A DNA stretch of 26,970 nucleotides from the IMG/VR virus record IMGVR_UViG_3300032116_001111, positions 1 to 26,970 of that record, one strand, 5' to 3'. The translations under genes and the position numbers were made by a program. The stretch comes from a virus. Shown piece after piece: positions 5,417 to 13,137 of the stretch (position 1 is its first letter; each line of letters starts with the position of its first letter). The notes under the pieces were generated by a model that searched no databases, had not been told where the DNA came from, and was given only the letters and a program-made list of their open reading frames with translations.

Positions 5417-8253
5417 TGCAGTATTGGGACACGTCCTGCCCGGATTGGGTCGAAAGGCTCAAGTCCAGGCGGCCGCTTGTCCCGGAATTGCCGCTGTTCA
5501 CACCTATGCGCGACAAGGCGCTCCGGGTGTTCAAGAGGCTCCGGCTTCCCGATGTGATCGGGACGCCGACGCTTGGCGAAGCGTGCGATGAGTGGTTGTT
5601 CGCGATCGTGGGGGCGCTATTCGGTTCCTACGACCCGGATCGAGACGTCCGGCATATCCAGGAACTCTTCGAGCTCATACCGAAGAAGAATTCGAAGGCC
5701 CTAGAATTGAGCACTCTTGTCGCTACGCCGACAGGGTTCTCAAAAATCGTCGACTTAAAGGTCGGGGATGAGGTCATTGATGTAGATGGCCGCCCAACAA
5801 AGGTTACGTGGAAAAGCCCCGTAATGATCGGGCACCCATGCTTCGAGGTGACATTCAGCACTGGCGAAAGCGTAATTTGCGACGAGGGTCATCTTTGGGT
5901 AACTGATAGCCACCGTGACCGGGAAGCATCATGTAAGACAAGAGCGCAGAAAAGCGATGGTACACGGCGTGCCCCACGCCCGTCAGTGAAGACTACAAAG
6001 CAGATTTATGAAAGCCTGAAGGTAAAGTCTGGCAAATATACGATTAACAACCACCGCATGAGGCTGCCGCAGGCGCTTGATCTTCCGGAGGCCGCCCTGC
6101 CTATCCATCCGTATGTTTTAGGGGCGTGGCTGGGTGATGGATCGACAACGCAGGCGGTGATAACTTCATCTGTGGGCGACGCCGATGGGATGCTTTCTCG
6201 CATTACGGCTTGTGGCCAACCGGCATACAATAAAGCATACCCCTCAAATCCCGGGGCCATATCGATCCGGCTGGCTGACGGCACAAACAGGCGACCGAAA
6301 TACGGATACGTTTTTCTGAGAGAGGCAAGGCGGCTCGGAGTTGTTGGCAACAAGCATATCCCTGATATCTACCTGCGTGCGTCATACGAGCAAAGGCTGG
6401 AATTGCTGCGCGGGCTCATGGATACGGACGGCACAATATCAAAGTCTGGGCAAGCGTCTCTATCTACAACTCTTCCGGCGATTAGGGACGGGGCCGTAGA
6501 GTTAATCAACTCTTTGGGGTTGAAGGCGTCATTTTCAGAATCTCGCGCCATGCTGAATGGCAAGGATTGCGGTCCAGTGTGGACGGTGCAGTTTTGGCCT
6601 TATGATCAGATTTCGGTCTTTAACATCGAGCGGAAAAAGTCACGGCAGAGCCGCGCATCTGCTCGGAATGCACAGAGGTCAAAACACCGGAACATTGTGA
6701 ATGTGCGGCCTGTCGCATCAGTCCCTGTTCAGTGCATTTCAATCGAGAGCCAAACTAAAGAATTCCTGATCACAAAATCTCTGATCCAGACGCACAATTC
6801 GACCAGTTCGGCGGGCATCATGCTCACCGCGGCGATTCTGAACCGCAGGCCGAACGCCGAAGCGGTATTGGTGGCGCCGACGAAAGAGATCGCCGACATT
6901 GCCTACGGGCAGATCGAGGGCATGATCAAACTAGATCCTGACCTGATCAAGCTCTTTGAGATGCACCGGCATATCCGGGTGATCAATCACCGGATGACGG
7001 GGCTGACGCTGGCGGTGAAAGCTGCCGACGTTGATGTCATCACCGGCGGCAAGCAGGCCTACACCCTTGTCGATGAGGTTCACGTCTTCTCATCCCGCAA
7101 GGATGCCGAGAAGAGCTACACCGAAATCAGGGGCGCACTGGCGGCGCGGCCTGATGGGTTCTTTGCTCAGATTACGACCCAGAGCAAAGACCCGCCGGCT
7201 GGTATCTTTGCCCAGGAGCTTGCTCGAGCGCGCGATGTCCGCGACGGCAAGATTAACCTGCCGACATTGGCGGTGCTCTACGAGTACCCCGAAGAGGAAT
7301 TGAATGCGGCTCCTGAGCTTTGGAAGAACCCGGAGACGTGGGCCTGGGTAAATCCGAACATCGGGCGGTCCGTAAATCAGGATTATCTCAGCCGCGAGCT
7401 GATGACGTCGGAGCGTAAGGGGGCGGCTTCGGTCAACCTCTTCGCGTCGCAGCACTTCAATGTCGAGATCGGCATTGGGATGCGGCTGGATCGCTGGGTC
7501 GGCGTCGATTATTGGCTTCAGGCCGCTGACAAGTCTCTGACGCTGGATGAGGTGATCCGGCGGAGCGAAGTGCTGGTCGCCACGATTGACGGCGGCGGGC
7601 TCGACGACTGGTTTGGCCTCTGCATCATGGGGCGTGAAAAGGGCACGGGAACGCATCTCGCTTGGACGCATGCGTGGTGCCACGAGGGCGTTCTGAAGCG
7701 TTACCCGGATATGGCTTCGACCTACCGGGACTTCGAAGCCGACGGCGATCTCACGATCACGAACTACCGCGTCGACAACGTGAAGAAGTCAGAGGTCGAA
7801 GGCGAGGAAGACAAGGTTGTCTCCACCGTCGCTGTCGATCTCAGGGAACTGGTCGGCTACATCAAACTTTGTGAGGCGTCCGGCAAGTTGGGCCCGATAG
7901 GGCTGGACCCGTACGGCGTCACCGCGGTCGTTTCGGCGCTCACCGATGCCGAATTTGATCCTGATGAGCGCATGATGGCTGTCAGCCAGGGCTACAAGCT
8001 CCAGGGTGCGATCAAATCGACCGAGTTGTATCTTGAGACTGGGGCGCTACGGCACTCCGGGTCGAGAATGATCAATCACTGCGCATCGAATGCGCGGACT
8101 GAGAAGCGCGGCAACGCGATCTTGGTCACCAAGGCGGCGAGCGACGGAAAGATTGATCCACTGATGGCGCTGTTCTCGGCGGAATCGGTGATGTCGACCA
8201 ACCCGGAGCCGGCGGGAAGCATTTACGAACAGCGTGGCCTCCGGGTCGCATAA
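5416..8253 (+). CDS. terL: Terminase large subunit, interrupted by an intein
   Basis: A 945-residue precursor of the ATPase-nuclease motor that packages DNA through the portal. Removing the 367-residue intein (residues 95-461) leaves 578, normal for HK97-type TerL. The joined extein reads PKKNSK-STSS, a Walker A variant of the PRKNGKS type. Walker B is LVDEVH with Asp553-Glu554. The C-terminal RNase H-like nuclease is marked by Asp725 in IDGGGLDDW, Asp831 in GLDPYG and Asp914 in KIDPL. The gene overlaps TerS by one base and is followed 10 bases later by the small membrane protein. Because the intein splits the ATP-binding loop, the unspliced precursor should be unable to package DNA, so splicing is probably essential. 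Family certainty is high. Confidence 0.95.
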   Translation: MQYWDTSCPDWVERLKSRRPLVPELPLFTPMRDKALRVFKRLRLPDVIGTPTLGEACDEWLFAIVGALFGSYDPDRDVRHIQELFELIPKKNSKALELSTLVATPTGFSKIVDLKVGDEVIDVDGRPTKVTWKSPVMIGHPCFEVTFSTGESVICDEGHLWVTDSHRDREASCKTRAQKSDGTRRAPRPSVKTTKQIYESLKVKSGKYTINNHRMRLPQALDLPEAALPIHPYVLGAWLGDGSTTQAVITSSVGDADGMLSRITACGQPAYNKAYPSNPGAISIRLADGTNRRPKYGYVFLREARRLGVVGNKHIPDIYLRASYEQRLELLRGLMDTDGTISKSGQASLSTTLPAIRDGAVELINSLGLKASFSESRAMLNGKDCGPVWTVQFWPYDQISVFNIERKKSRQSRASARNAQRSKHRNIVNVRPVASVPVQCISIESQTKEFLITKSLIQTHNSTSSAGIMLTAAILNRRPNAEAVLVAPTKEIADIAYGQIEGMIKLDPDLIKLFEMHRHIRVINHRMTGLTLAVKAADVDVITGGKQAYTLVDEVHVFSSRKDAEKSYTEIRGALAARPDGFFAQITTQSKDPPAGIFAQELARARDVRDGKINLPTLAVLYEYPEEELNAAPELWKNPETWAWVNPNIGRSVNQDYLSRELMTSERKGAASVNLFASQHFNVEIGIGMRLDRWVGVDYWLQAADKSLTLDEVIRRSEVLVATIDGGGLDDWFGLCIMGREKGTGTHLAWTHAWCHEGVLKRYPDMASTYRDFEADGDLTITNYRVDNVKKSEVEGEEDKVVSTVAVDLRELVGYIKLCEASGKLGPIGLDPYGVTAVVSALTDAEFDPDERMMAVSQGYKLQGAIKSTELYLETGALRHSGSRMINHCASNARTEKRGNAILVTKAASDGKIDPLMALFSAESVMSTNPEPAGSIYEQRGLRVA
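5698..6798 (+). mobile_element. Class 3 intein with LAGLIDADG homing endonuclease in TerL
   Basis: An in-frame protein intron of 367 residues (TerL precursor 95-461) between Lys94 and Ser462 of the Walker A loop. It starts with Ala instead of Cys or Ser (ALELSTLVATPTG, then LKVGDEV). Block B is GESVICDEGHLW with His159 and Trp161. Block F is VPVQCISIES with Cys440 at the place of the usual Asp. Block G is QTHN followed by Ser, with Thr459, His460 and Asn461. Ala1 plus the Trp-Cys-Thr triplet is the published signature of class 3 inteins, in which the block F Cys is the first nucleophile. Between blocks B and F are two LAGLIDADG motifs (VLGAWLGDG with Asp241; LRGLMDTDG with Asp338), both with the expected catalytic acid, so the homing enzyme looks intact. 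Hand-counted samples are 40-47% GC versus 60-68% in the extein. Confidence 0.93.
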
Positions 8254-8263
8254 GGAATCCTTT

Positions 8264-8467
8264 ATGCCCGACAACAATGAGCCCAAAGCGGTCAACGCGG
8301 CAGTTGCGGCCGCAGTTGCGGGCATCGTCCGAGAGGTGATCGGAGTCGTCGGCGTGATCTTGGTCGGCGTCGGCGGTTGGCTGCACTATCCGCCCCTTGG
8401 ACTGATGCTCGCCGGCGGATCGCTGGTTGGCCTCGCCATTATCAGCACGATCTCTGGACGCCGTTAA
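8264..8467 (+). CDS. Small two-helix membrane protein between TerL and portal
   Basis: This encodes 67 residues. A short charged N-terminus is followed by two hydrophobic segments, about residues 25-40 (VIGVVGVILVGVGGWL) and 45-63 (LGLMLAGGSLVGLAIISTI), linked by a HYPP turn and ending in GRR. It is probably a small inner-membrane hairpin. ATG 8264 is chosen because AAGGA at 8252-8256 lies 7 bases ahead; an in-frame ATG at 8234 is inside TerL. The stop overlaps the portal start by one base. Size and topology would also fit a small holin, but its place between terminase and portal and the absence of an adjacent endolysin give no support for a lysis role. Function unknown. Confidence 0.72.
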   Translation: MPDNNEPKAVNAAVAAAVAGIVREVIGVVGVILVGVGGWLHYPPLGLMLAGGSLVGLAIISTISGRR

Positions 8468-9738
8468 TGGCTGGCCTTTTCGCGACACTCTTCGGCGGCG
8501 CTCCGCAAGCGGAGACGTTTGATCTCACGAGCCCGAACGCGGACAGGTATTTCAACGCCGACTATGGGTCGATGACTTTGGCGGGCCGTCGGATATCATC
8601 CGAAGGCGCAATGCAGATCGCGGCAGCTTACGCTTGCATCAATATCCTTTCGAAGATCGTGGCGTCTCTGCCGCTGCGCATGTACCGGAAGGACGCGAAC
8701 AATAGCTTTGAGGCTCCTGAGCATCCGCTGAACGAAATCCTCGAATTCCAGCCGAACAATTGGCAGACGGCGTGGGATTTTAAGGCGATGATGATGATGC
8801 ACCTTGCTTTGCGAGGGAATGCGTATGCGCGCATCATCGGCGGGCGTCGTGGTTTTGCTGATCAGTTGGAGCCGATCCATCCTGATCGCGTCGTCTTGGT
8901 CGAGCGACTGACTGCGGAGCCGGGCAAGCCGATCCGCTACACGATCATTGATGATGATAACAAGCAGCGTCGGTACATGCAGGATGAGATATTTCATCTG
9001 CGCGGACCGATCGCGCCGGGTGGACTGCAGGCGGTATCGCCGGTCTCCTATGCTCGCCAGACTCTCGGGCTCGCCCTCGCTGCCGAACAGCACGGCGCGC
9101 AGATGTTTTCCAACGGTGCCCGGCCGCAGGGTGTGGTTACGGTCCCGAAATCAATGTCGGACGCCGCATTTGATCGGTTCAAGGCTGAATGGACCGCGAT
9201 GTATGGCGGGCTCGGTAACTCCGGCAAGACGCCGATCCTCGAGGATGGTGCGAAGTTCGAAAGCATCGCGCTGACGAACGAAGATGCGCAGTTCCTCGGC
9301 ACGCGCGAATTCCAGATCGAAGAGATCTGCCGGTGGTTCGATGTGCCCCCGGTAATGCTCCATCACATGCAGAAAACGACCTCGTGGGGGACGGGCGTCG
9401 AAGCGATCATGCTGGGCTTTGTCAGGACCAACCTGCACCCGTGGCTGTCATGCTGGTGCAGCGCCATTCGTCGCGATTTGATCTTGGCGCCGAACCGGTT
9501 TGAAGCCCGGTTTGACATCGAGGATCTGATCGCCGGCGACATGAAGGCGAAGGGCGAGTTCTACCAGAAGCTCGTGCTTGCCGGCATCTTAACGCCGAAC
9601 GAAGCGCGCTACGCCATCGGCTACAACCCGATTGAGAACGGCGACGAGCGACTGATCCCGTCAAACAGCACGACCTTTGACAATATGCCAGACAACAGCG
9701 CCCCGGCGCCCAATCAGCAACAGGACCAGCAGCAATGA
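8467..9738 (+). CDS. Portal protein, HK97 family
   Basis: This encodes 423 residues. Portal proteins form the 12-subunit ring at one capsid vertex that carries DNA in and out and anchors the tail. Typical family features are the N-terminal AAYACINILSKIVASLPLRM (about residues 54-73), a central PHP/HPDR-type strand region (LEPIHPDRVVLV), and the RWFDVPPVMLHH motif at residues 289-300, a hallmark of HK97-type portals. The C-terminus is a short Gln-rich tail. ATG 8467 overlaps the previous stop (TAATG); the open frame extends upstream to 8377, but those codons lie in the preceding gene. The end overlaps the protease gene by 4 bases (ATGA). Order terminase-portal-protease-capsid supports the call. 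Confidence 0.93.
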   Translation: MAGLFATLFGGAPQAETFDLTSPNADRYFNADYGSMTLAGRRISSEGAMQIAAAYACINILSKIVASLPLRMYRKDANNSFEAPEHPLNEILEFQPNNWQTAWDFKAMMMMHLALRGNAYARIIGGRRGFADQLEPIHPDRVVLVERLTAEPGKPIRYTIIDDDNKQRRYMQDEIFHLRGPIAPGGLQAVSPVSYARQTLGLALAAEQHGAQMFSNGARPQGVVTVPKSMSDAAFDRFKAEWTAMYGGLGNSGKTPILEDGAKFESIALTNEDAQFLGTREFQIEEICRWFDVPPVMLHHMQKTTSWGTGVEAIMLGFVRTNLHPWLSCWCSAIRRDLILAPNRFEARFDIEDLIAGDMKAKGEFYQKLVLAGILTPNEARYAIGYNPIENGDERLIPSNSTTFDNMPDNSAPAPNQQQDQQQ

Positions 9739-11048
9739 GCGATTTCCCTCATCTTCGCGCGGCCATCTACTCGGTGCCGTGGGCGATCATGCCGGAGCGG
9801 CTGGAAGCGATCGCCGAGGTTTTCGAGCGCCGACTTCAGGGTATTCGAAAGAGCCCGGAAGAGATCGCTGCTATAAAGGGCGAACGCGCGGGCGTGAACG
9901 GTGGCCTGGAACTTCGCGCGCTCAGTGATCCATCAGCCCCTCTGGCGGCAGCAGGCCAGGCAGCGCCTTCAGGCGGATTGATCGCCGTGATCAATATGCA
10001 CGGAATCGTCGCCCAGCACGCTTCGCAGGTCGACGACATCAGCGGCCCCGGCGGCACGAGCACGGAGCGCGTTGGCGCCAGTTTCCGGACGGCGATGTCT
10101 GACCCGAACGTCAAGGCGATCGTGCTGAACATCGACAGCCCTGGCGGCAGCGTTAACGGTGTGCAAGCACTATCGGATGAAATCTACCGTTCCCGCGGCA
10201 AGAAGCCGATCGTGGCGCAGGTCAACAGCCTTGCTGCTTCGGCTGCATACTGGATTGCGGCATCGGCGGATGAGATCGTGGTGACGCCTGGCGGCAACGT
10301 CGGCAGCATCGGCGTCTACGGAACGCACAAGGATGTCTCGGTTGCCGCGGAGAAAGAGGGCGTCAAGGTAACGTTCATCTCGGCCGGTAAATACAAGGTC
10401 GAGGGGCATCCCTTCGAGCCCCTGAGCAGCGAAGCCGCGCAGGCGATGCAGAAGAGCGTCGATGCATATTATGCTGACTTCCTCCGCGCCGTCGCACAGG
10501 GCAGGGGGGTCAGCACTGAGGATGTCCGCACCGGATTCGGCGAAGGCAGGATCGTAAAGGACAAAGAAGCGGTGCGCGAGCGCATGGCGGATCGTGTCGA
10601 CACGCTCGACGGCACGTTGAAGCGTCTTGCGAAGGGACAGCGCCCAAGCGAGCGCGCCAAGGCCGCGGCTCCTGCATGGCCAGAAAATTTCGCATCGTAC
10701 GAGCCGCCGGCAATTCGTGTCGAGACGGATAGGGAAACCCAAACCTTTGTTGCAGAGCGCCCATGGCCGCAATCAATCATCTTGGCCGATGTCTTCCTTG
10801 ACGGCCATGGAAGGCCAGTGGCCTTAGAGAGCGATACTACCTTCACAATCAACGTCGCGAACGGCATGGCGGTTTATGAGATCGTCGGCTCGCGCACGAT
10901 GGGCGACGAAGGCACCGACTTTGCCGCCGTTCTCAAAGACAGCCTGTACGAGCCGATGCCCTCGGCCGCTGCCCAGCAATCGGCCGAAGACCGAGATGCG
11001 TTCCGCCGCCGGCGTCATGCCGCGCGTCTGCGCTCCCTGAGTATCTGA
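9735..11048 (+). CDS. S49 (SppA-like) head maturation protease with C-terminal extension
   Basis: This encodes 437 residues. Residues about 75-295 form a ClpP/SppA-fold serine protease like phage lambda C: the oxyanion strand NIDSPGGSV, the nucleophile Ser169 in NSLAASAAYW, and Lys221 in AGKYKVEG. The Ser-to-Lys spacing of 52 matches the Ser-Lys dyad of Bacillus-type SppA. In this phage class the enzyme trims the scaffold part of the capsid protein during head assembly, and the capsid gene follows directly. Phage members are commonly near 300 residues; here about 140 extra residues follow, including a compact-looking segment (about 336-405) before the basic AFRRRRHAARLRSLS tail. The extension may act as scaffold or capsid-binding part. 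The start overlaps the portal stop (ATGA). Confidence 0.92.
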   Translation: MSDFPHLRAAIYSVPWAIMPERLEAIAEVFERRLQGIRKSPEEIAAIKGERAGVNGGLELRALSDPSAPLAAAGQAAPSGGLIAVINMHGIVAQHASQVDDISGPGGTSTERVGASFRTAMSDPNVKAIVLNIDSPGGSVNGVQALSDEIYRSRGKKPIVAQVNSLAASAAYWIAASADEIVVTPGGNVGSIGVYGTHKDVSVAAEKEGVKVTFISAGKYKVEGHPFEPLSSEAAQAMQKSVDAYYADFLRAVAQGRGVSTEDVRTGFGEGRIVKDKEAVRERMADRVDTLDGTLKRLAKGQRPSERAKAAAPAWPENFASYEPPAIRVETDRETQTFVAERPWPQSIILADVFLDGHGRPVALESDTTFTINVANGMAVYEIVGSRTMGDEGTDFAAVLKDSLYEPMPSAAAQQSAEDRDAFRRRRHAARLRSLSI

Positions 11049-11071
11049 TCACCAAGCATTGAGTTGTGCGC

Positions 11072-11094
11072 CCCACAGACCGCCGGGCTGTGGG
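11072..11094 (+). terminator. Hairpin between protease and capsid genes (weak terminator or mRNA stabiliser)
   Basis: CCCACAG (11072-11078) and CTGTGGG (11088-11094) are perfect complements around a 9-base loop, followed five bases later by TTTT (11100-11103). It lies in the 97-base gap before the capsid start. The T-run is short and displaced, so full termination is doubtful. Partial termination or protection of the 5' end of a capsid transcript is equally possible. Confidence 0.4.
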
Positions 11095-11145
11095 CTGAGT
11101 TTTCGCGCCTATCGCCCGGCAAGTATTCACAATGAGGTAACGAAG

Positions 11146-12528
11146 ATGGAATCCTTGAAAGCCCTCAAGCAGAAGGCGGCCGACCTCGCGAAAGAGGCCG
11201 ACGCCATTTTCGCGGCTGCGGCTGCGGAGAAGCGTAATCTGACGGATGAAGAAAACAAGCGTGATGACGAAATCTCGGCTGAGTTCGAGAAGCTGTCGGC
11301 TGATATCCAGCGTGCAGAGCGTCATCAGGCTCGCCTGCGCACGATGGACTTCACCGGCCGCGACAGCGCCCCGGCTGATGCCAATGCCATCGCGGCGGCT
11401 CGCGCTGCTGTTCGTGGCGGCGTCCACACTCCCGGCGAGCGTTTCGCCAGCCTCGGTGAGCAGATGCTTGCTGTCGCGGCTGCTGATCGCAAGGCTCTTG
11501 GTCAACAGGATCCCCGCCTCGTGTGGTTCGATGGCACGGGCGTCTCTGCGGCAACCGGTCTGAGCGAAAGCGTCGGCTCCGATGGCGGCTTCATGGTCGA
11601 AACGCAGATGGCCGATGTGATGCTCCGCCCTGTGTTTGAGGGCGGCGAGATCGCTTCGCGCGTCACCCGCATCCCGATCGGCCCGAACGCCAACGGCATC
11701 AGCGCCAACGGCGTCGATGAGACCTCTCGCGCGACCGGCTCGCGTTGGGGCGGCGTTCGCGCCTACTGGACGGGTGAGGCCGACGCCATCACCGCATCGC
11801 AGCCGAAGTTCCGTCGCATCAAGATGGAACTCGATAAGATCACGGCGGCCTGCTACGTCACCGGCGAACTCCTGAAGGACTCCACCGCCCTCGAGGCGAT
11901 GATCCGCATGGCCTTCTCGGACGAAATCGCGTTCAAGCTCGAAGACGCGATCGTGCAGGGCACTGGCGCCGGCGCTCCGCTCGGCTACCTGAATGCGGGT
12001 TCTCTCGTCACGGTGTCGAAGGAGACCTCTCAGGTCGCAGCGACCATCGTCGCGGAAAACATCCTGAAGATGTGGATCCGTATGCCGGCGCGTCTCCATC
12101 GCTCCGCTGTCTGGCTCTGCAACCAGGATATTGAGCCGCAGTTGCACCAGCTCAACGTGAAGATCAAGAATGTCGCCGGTTCTGAGAACGTCGGTGGCAT
12201 CGCGACTCCTACGGTGATCTACAACCCGCCCGGCACGAACGGCTCCACTGTCGGAACGCTCATGGGCCGTCCGGTGATCCCGGTCGAGTATGCCTCGACC
12301 CTCGGCACTGTCGGCGACATCCAGCTCGTCGATCTCAGCCAGTACATGCTGATCGACAAGGGCGGCGTCGAAGGCCAGTCGAGCATCCACGTTCGCTTCC
12401 TCTACGATGAGACCTGCTTCCGGTTCATCTATCGCGCGAACGGTATGCCGATCTGGAATTCTGCTGTGACCCCGTACAAGGGCACCAACACGCAGAGCCC
12501 GTTCGTCGCCCTCGAAACCCGCTCGTAA
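11146..12528 (+). CDS. Major capsid protein, HK97 fold
   Basis: This encodes 460 residues. The first 70 or so are strongly helical and charged (KALKQKAADLAKEADAIF, EKLSADIQRAERHQARLR), the coiled-coil delta domain that serves as built-in scaffold and is usually cut off by the head protease. The remainder is the HK97-type shell domain, opening near residue 146 (SDGGFMVETQMADVM) and closing with a beta-rich region (ETCFRFIYRANGMPIWNSA). ATG 11146 is chosen because GAGG at 11134-11137 is 8 bases upstream; the same frame runs back to 11059 but those codons lie in the hairpin-bearing gap. Hairpins lie on both sides of the gene, and it has the longest upstream gap in the head block, consistent with separate control of this highly expressed protein. 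The cleavage site cannot be placed by eye. Confidence 0.93.
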   Translation: MESLKALKQKAADLAKEADAIFAAAAAEKRNLTDEENKRDDEISAEFEKLSADIQRAERHQARLRTMDFTGRDSAPADANAIAAARAAVRGGVHTPGERFASLGEQMLAVAAADRKALGQQDPRLVWFDGTGVSAATGLSESVGSDGGFMVETQMADVMLRPVFEGGEIASRVTRIPIGPNANGISANGVDETSRATGSRWGGVRAYWTGEADAITASQPKFRRIKMELDKITAACYVTGELLKDSTALEAMIRMAFSDEIAFKLEDAIVQGTGAGAPLGYLNAGSLVTVSKETSQVAATIVAENILKMWIRMPARLHRSAVWLCNQDIEPQLHQLNVKIKNVAGSENVGGIATPTVIYNPPGTNGSTVGTLMGRPVIPVEYASTLGTVGDIQLVDLSQYMLIDKGGVEGQSSIHVRFLYDETCFRFIYRANGMPIWNSAVTPYKGTNTQSPFVALETRS

Positions 12529-12542
12529 CCCCTGACATAACC

Positions 12543-12564
12543 GCAGCCGGGTAAGCCCGGCTGC
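12543..12564 (+). terminator. Perfect 9-bp hairpin just after the capsid gene
   Basis: GCAGCCGGG (12543-12551) pairs perfectly with CCCGGCTGC (12556-12564) around the 4-base loop TAAG. It begins 14 bases after the capsid stop. No T-run follows, so as a terminator it would be Rho-dependent or weak. Protection of the capsid mRNA 3' end from exonucleases is a good alternative. Confidence 0.55.
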
Positions 12565-12594
12565 ATCCCGAAATTCAACCAAGGAAACCGTGAG

Positions 12595-13074
12595 ATGAAG
12601 CTCTCTCTTCCGCAGCAGTTCAAAATTGTCGAGGCGATGGCCCCGGCAGCCGACGCCGCAGGTCGCACGTCGGACTATGTTTCGCTGAAGAACGTCGACA
12701 AGGCCTGGATCGTTTTCACCACGACCCAGGGCAACGCGGCGACCATCGCGATCACGCCCAAGCAGGCTACGGCCGTGGCTGGCACGAGCGCGAAAAACCT
12801 CACCGTCAGCGTGCCGATCTGGGCAAACCTTGATACCGCCACGTCCGACACGCTTGCTCGCGCAACCGATGCCACCAGCTACACCACGGACGCCGCCATA
12901 AAGAACAAGGTTGTGGTGATCGAAATCGATCCCCGCCACCTCGATGTCGACGGCGGGTTCGACTGCATTGCGTTCACGACCGGTGCCTCCAACGCTGCGA
13001 ACATCACGCAGGGCATTTTCATTCTGGAGTATCGCTATCAGCAGTCTTCGCCTCCGGCCGCGATCACGGACTGA
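12595..13074 (+). CDS. Small head-region protein after capsid (possible decoration protein)
   Basis: This encodes 159 residues, mainly beta-strands with Ala/Thr/Val-rich stretches (KAWIVFTTTQGNAATIAIT, KVVVIEIDPRHLD, GIFILEYRYQQ). Proteins of this look and length often follow the capsid gene in HK97-type phages of Proteobacteria and are listed as hypothetical or as head stabilisation or decoration proteins. There is no catalytic motif or membrane segment. AAGGAAACCGTGAG precedes the ATG. Hairpins lie upstream and downstream, so it could be translated from its own processed transcript at high level, as a decoration protein would require. That role is inferred from position only. Confidence 0.75.
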   Translation: MKLSLPQQFKIVEAMAPAADAAGRTSDYVSLKNVDKAWIVFTTTQGNAATIAITPKQATAVAGTSAKNLTVSVPIWANLDTATSDTLARATDATSYTTDAAIKNKVVVIEIDPRHLDVDGGFDCIAFTTGASNAANITQGIFILEYRYQQSSPPAAITD

Positions 13075-13095
13075 TAGCCAGTTCGTAACGACAAG

Positions 13096-13120
13096 GTGGG
13101 TCGCGATCCTCGCGGCCCAC
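13096..13120 (+). terminator. 10-bp hairpin after the second head gene
   Basis: GTGGG-T-CGCG (13096-13105) pairs with CGCG-G-CCCAC (13111-13120), giving nine Watson-Crick pairs and one G-T wobble around the loop ATCCT. It lies in the 63-base gap between two head genes. The next ribosome binding site, GAGGGGA, follows about 6 bases after the stem. There is no T-run, so mRNA stabilisation or modest attenuation is more likely than full termination. Confidence 0.5.
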
Positions 13121-13137
13121 AGCAAGAGGGGAAATAA

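Noticed and set aside
5416-8253. Reading the terminase region as a gene broken by an insertion or as two genes
   Set aside because: The frame is continuous, and the extra 367 residues have intact intein splicing blocks at both ends, so this is an intein and not a disruption.
8264-8467. Calling the small two-helix membrane protein a holin
   Set aside because: Size and topology fit, but no endolysin or spanin is nearby and the place between terminase and portal is not a lysis locus.
12543-12564. Calling the hairpin after the capsid gene a full intrinsic terminator
   Set aside because: The stem is perfect but no U-tract follows, and the downstream genes would need a promoter that I cannot see.
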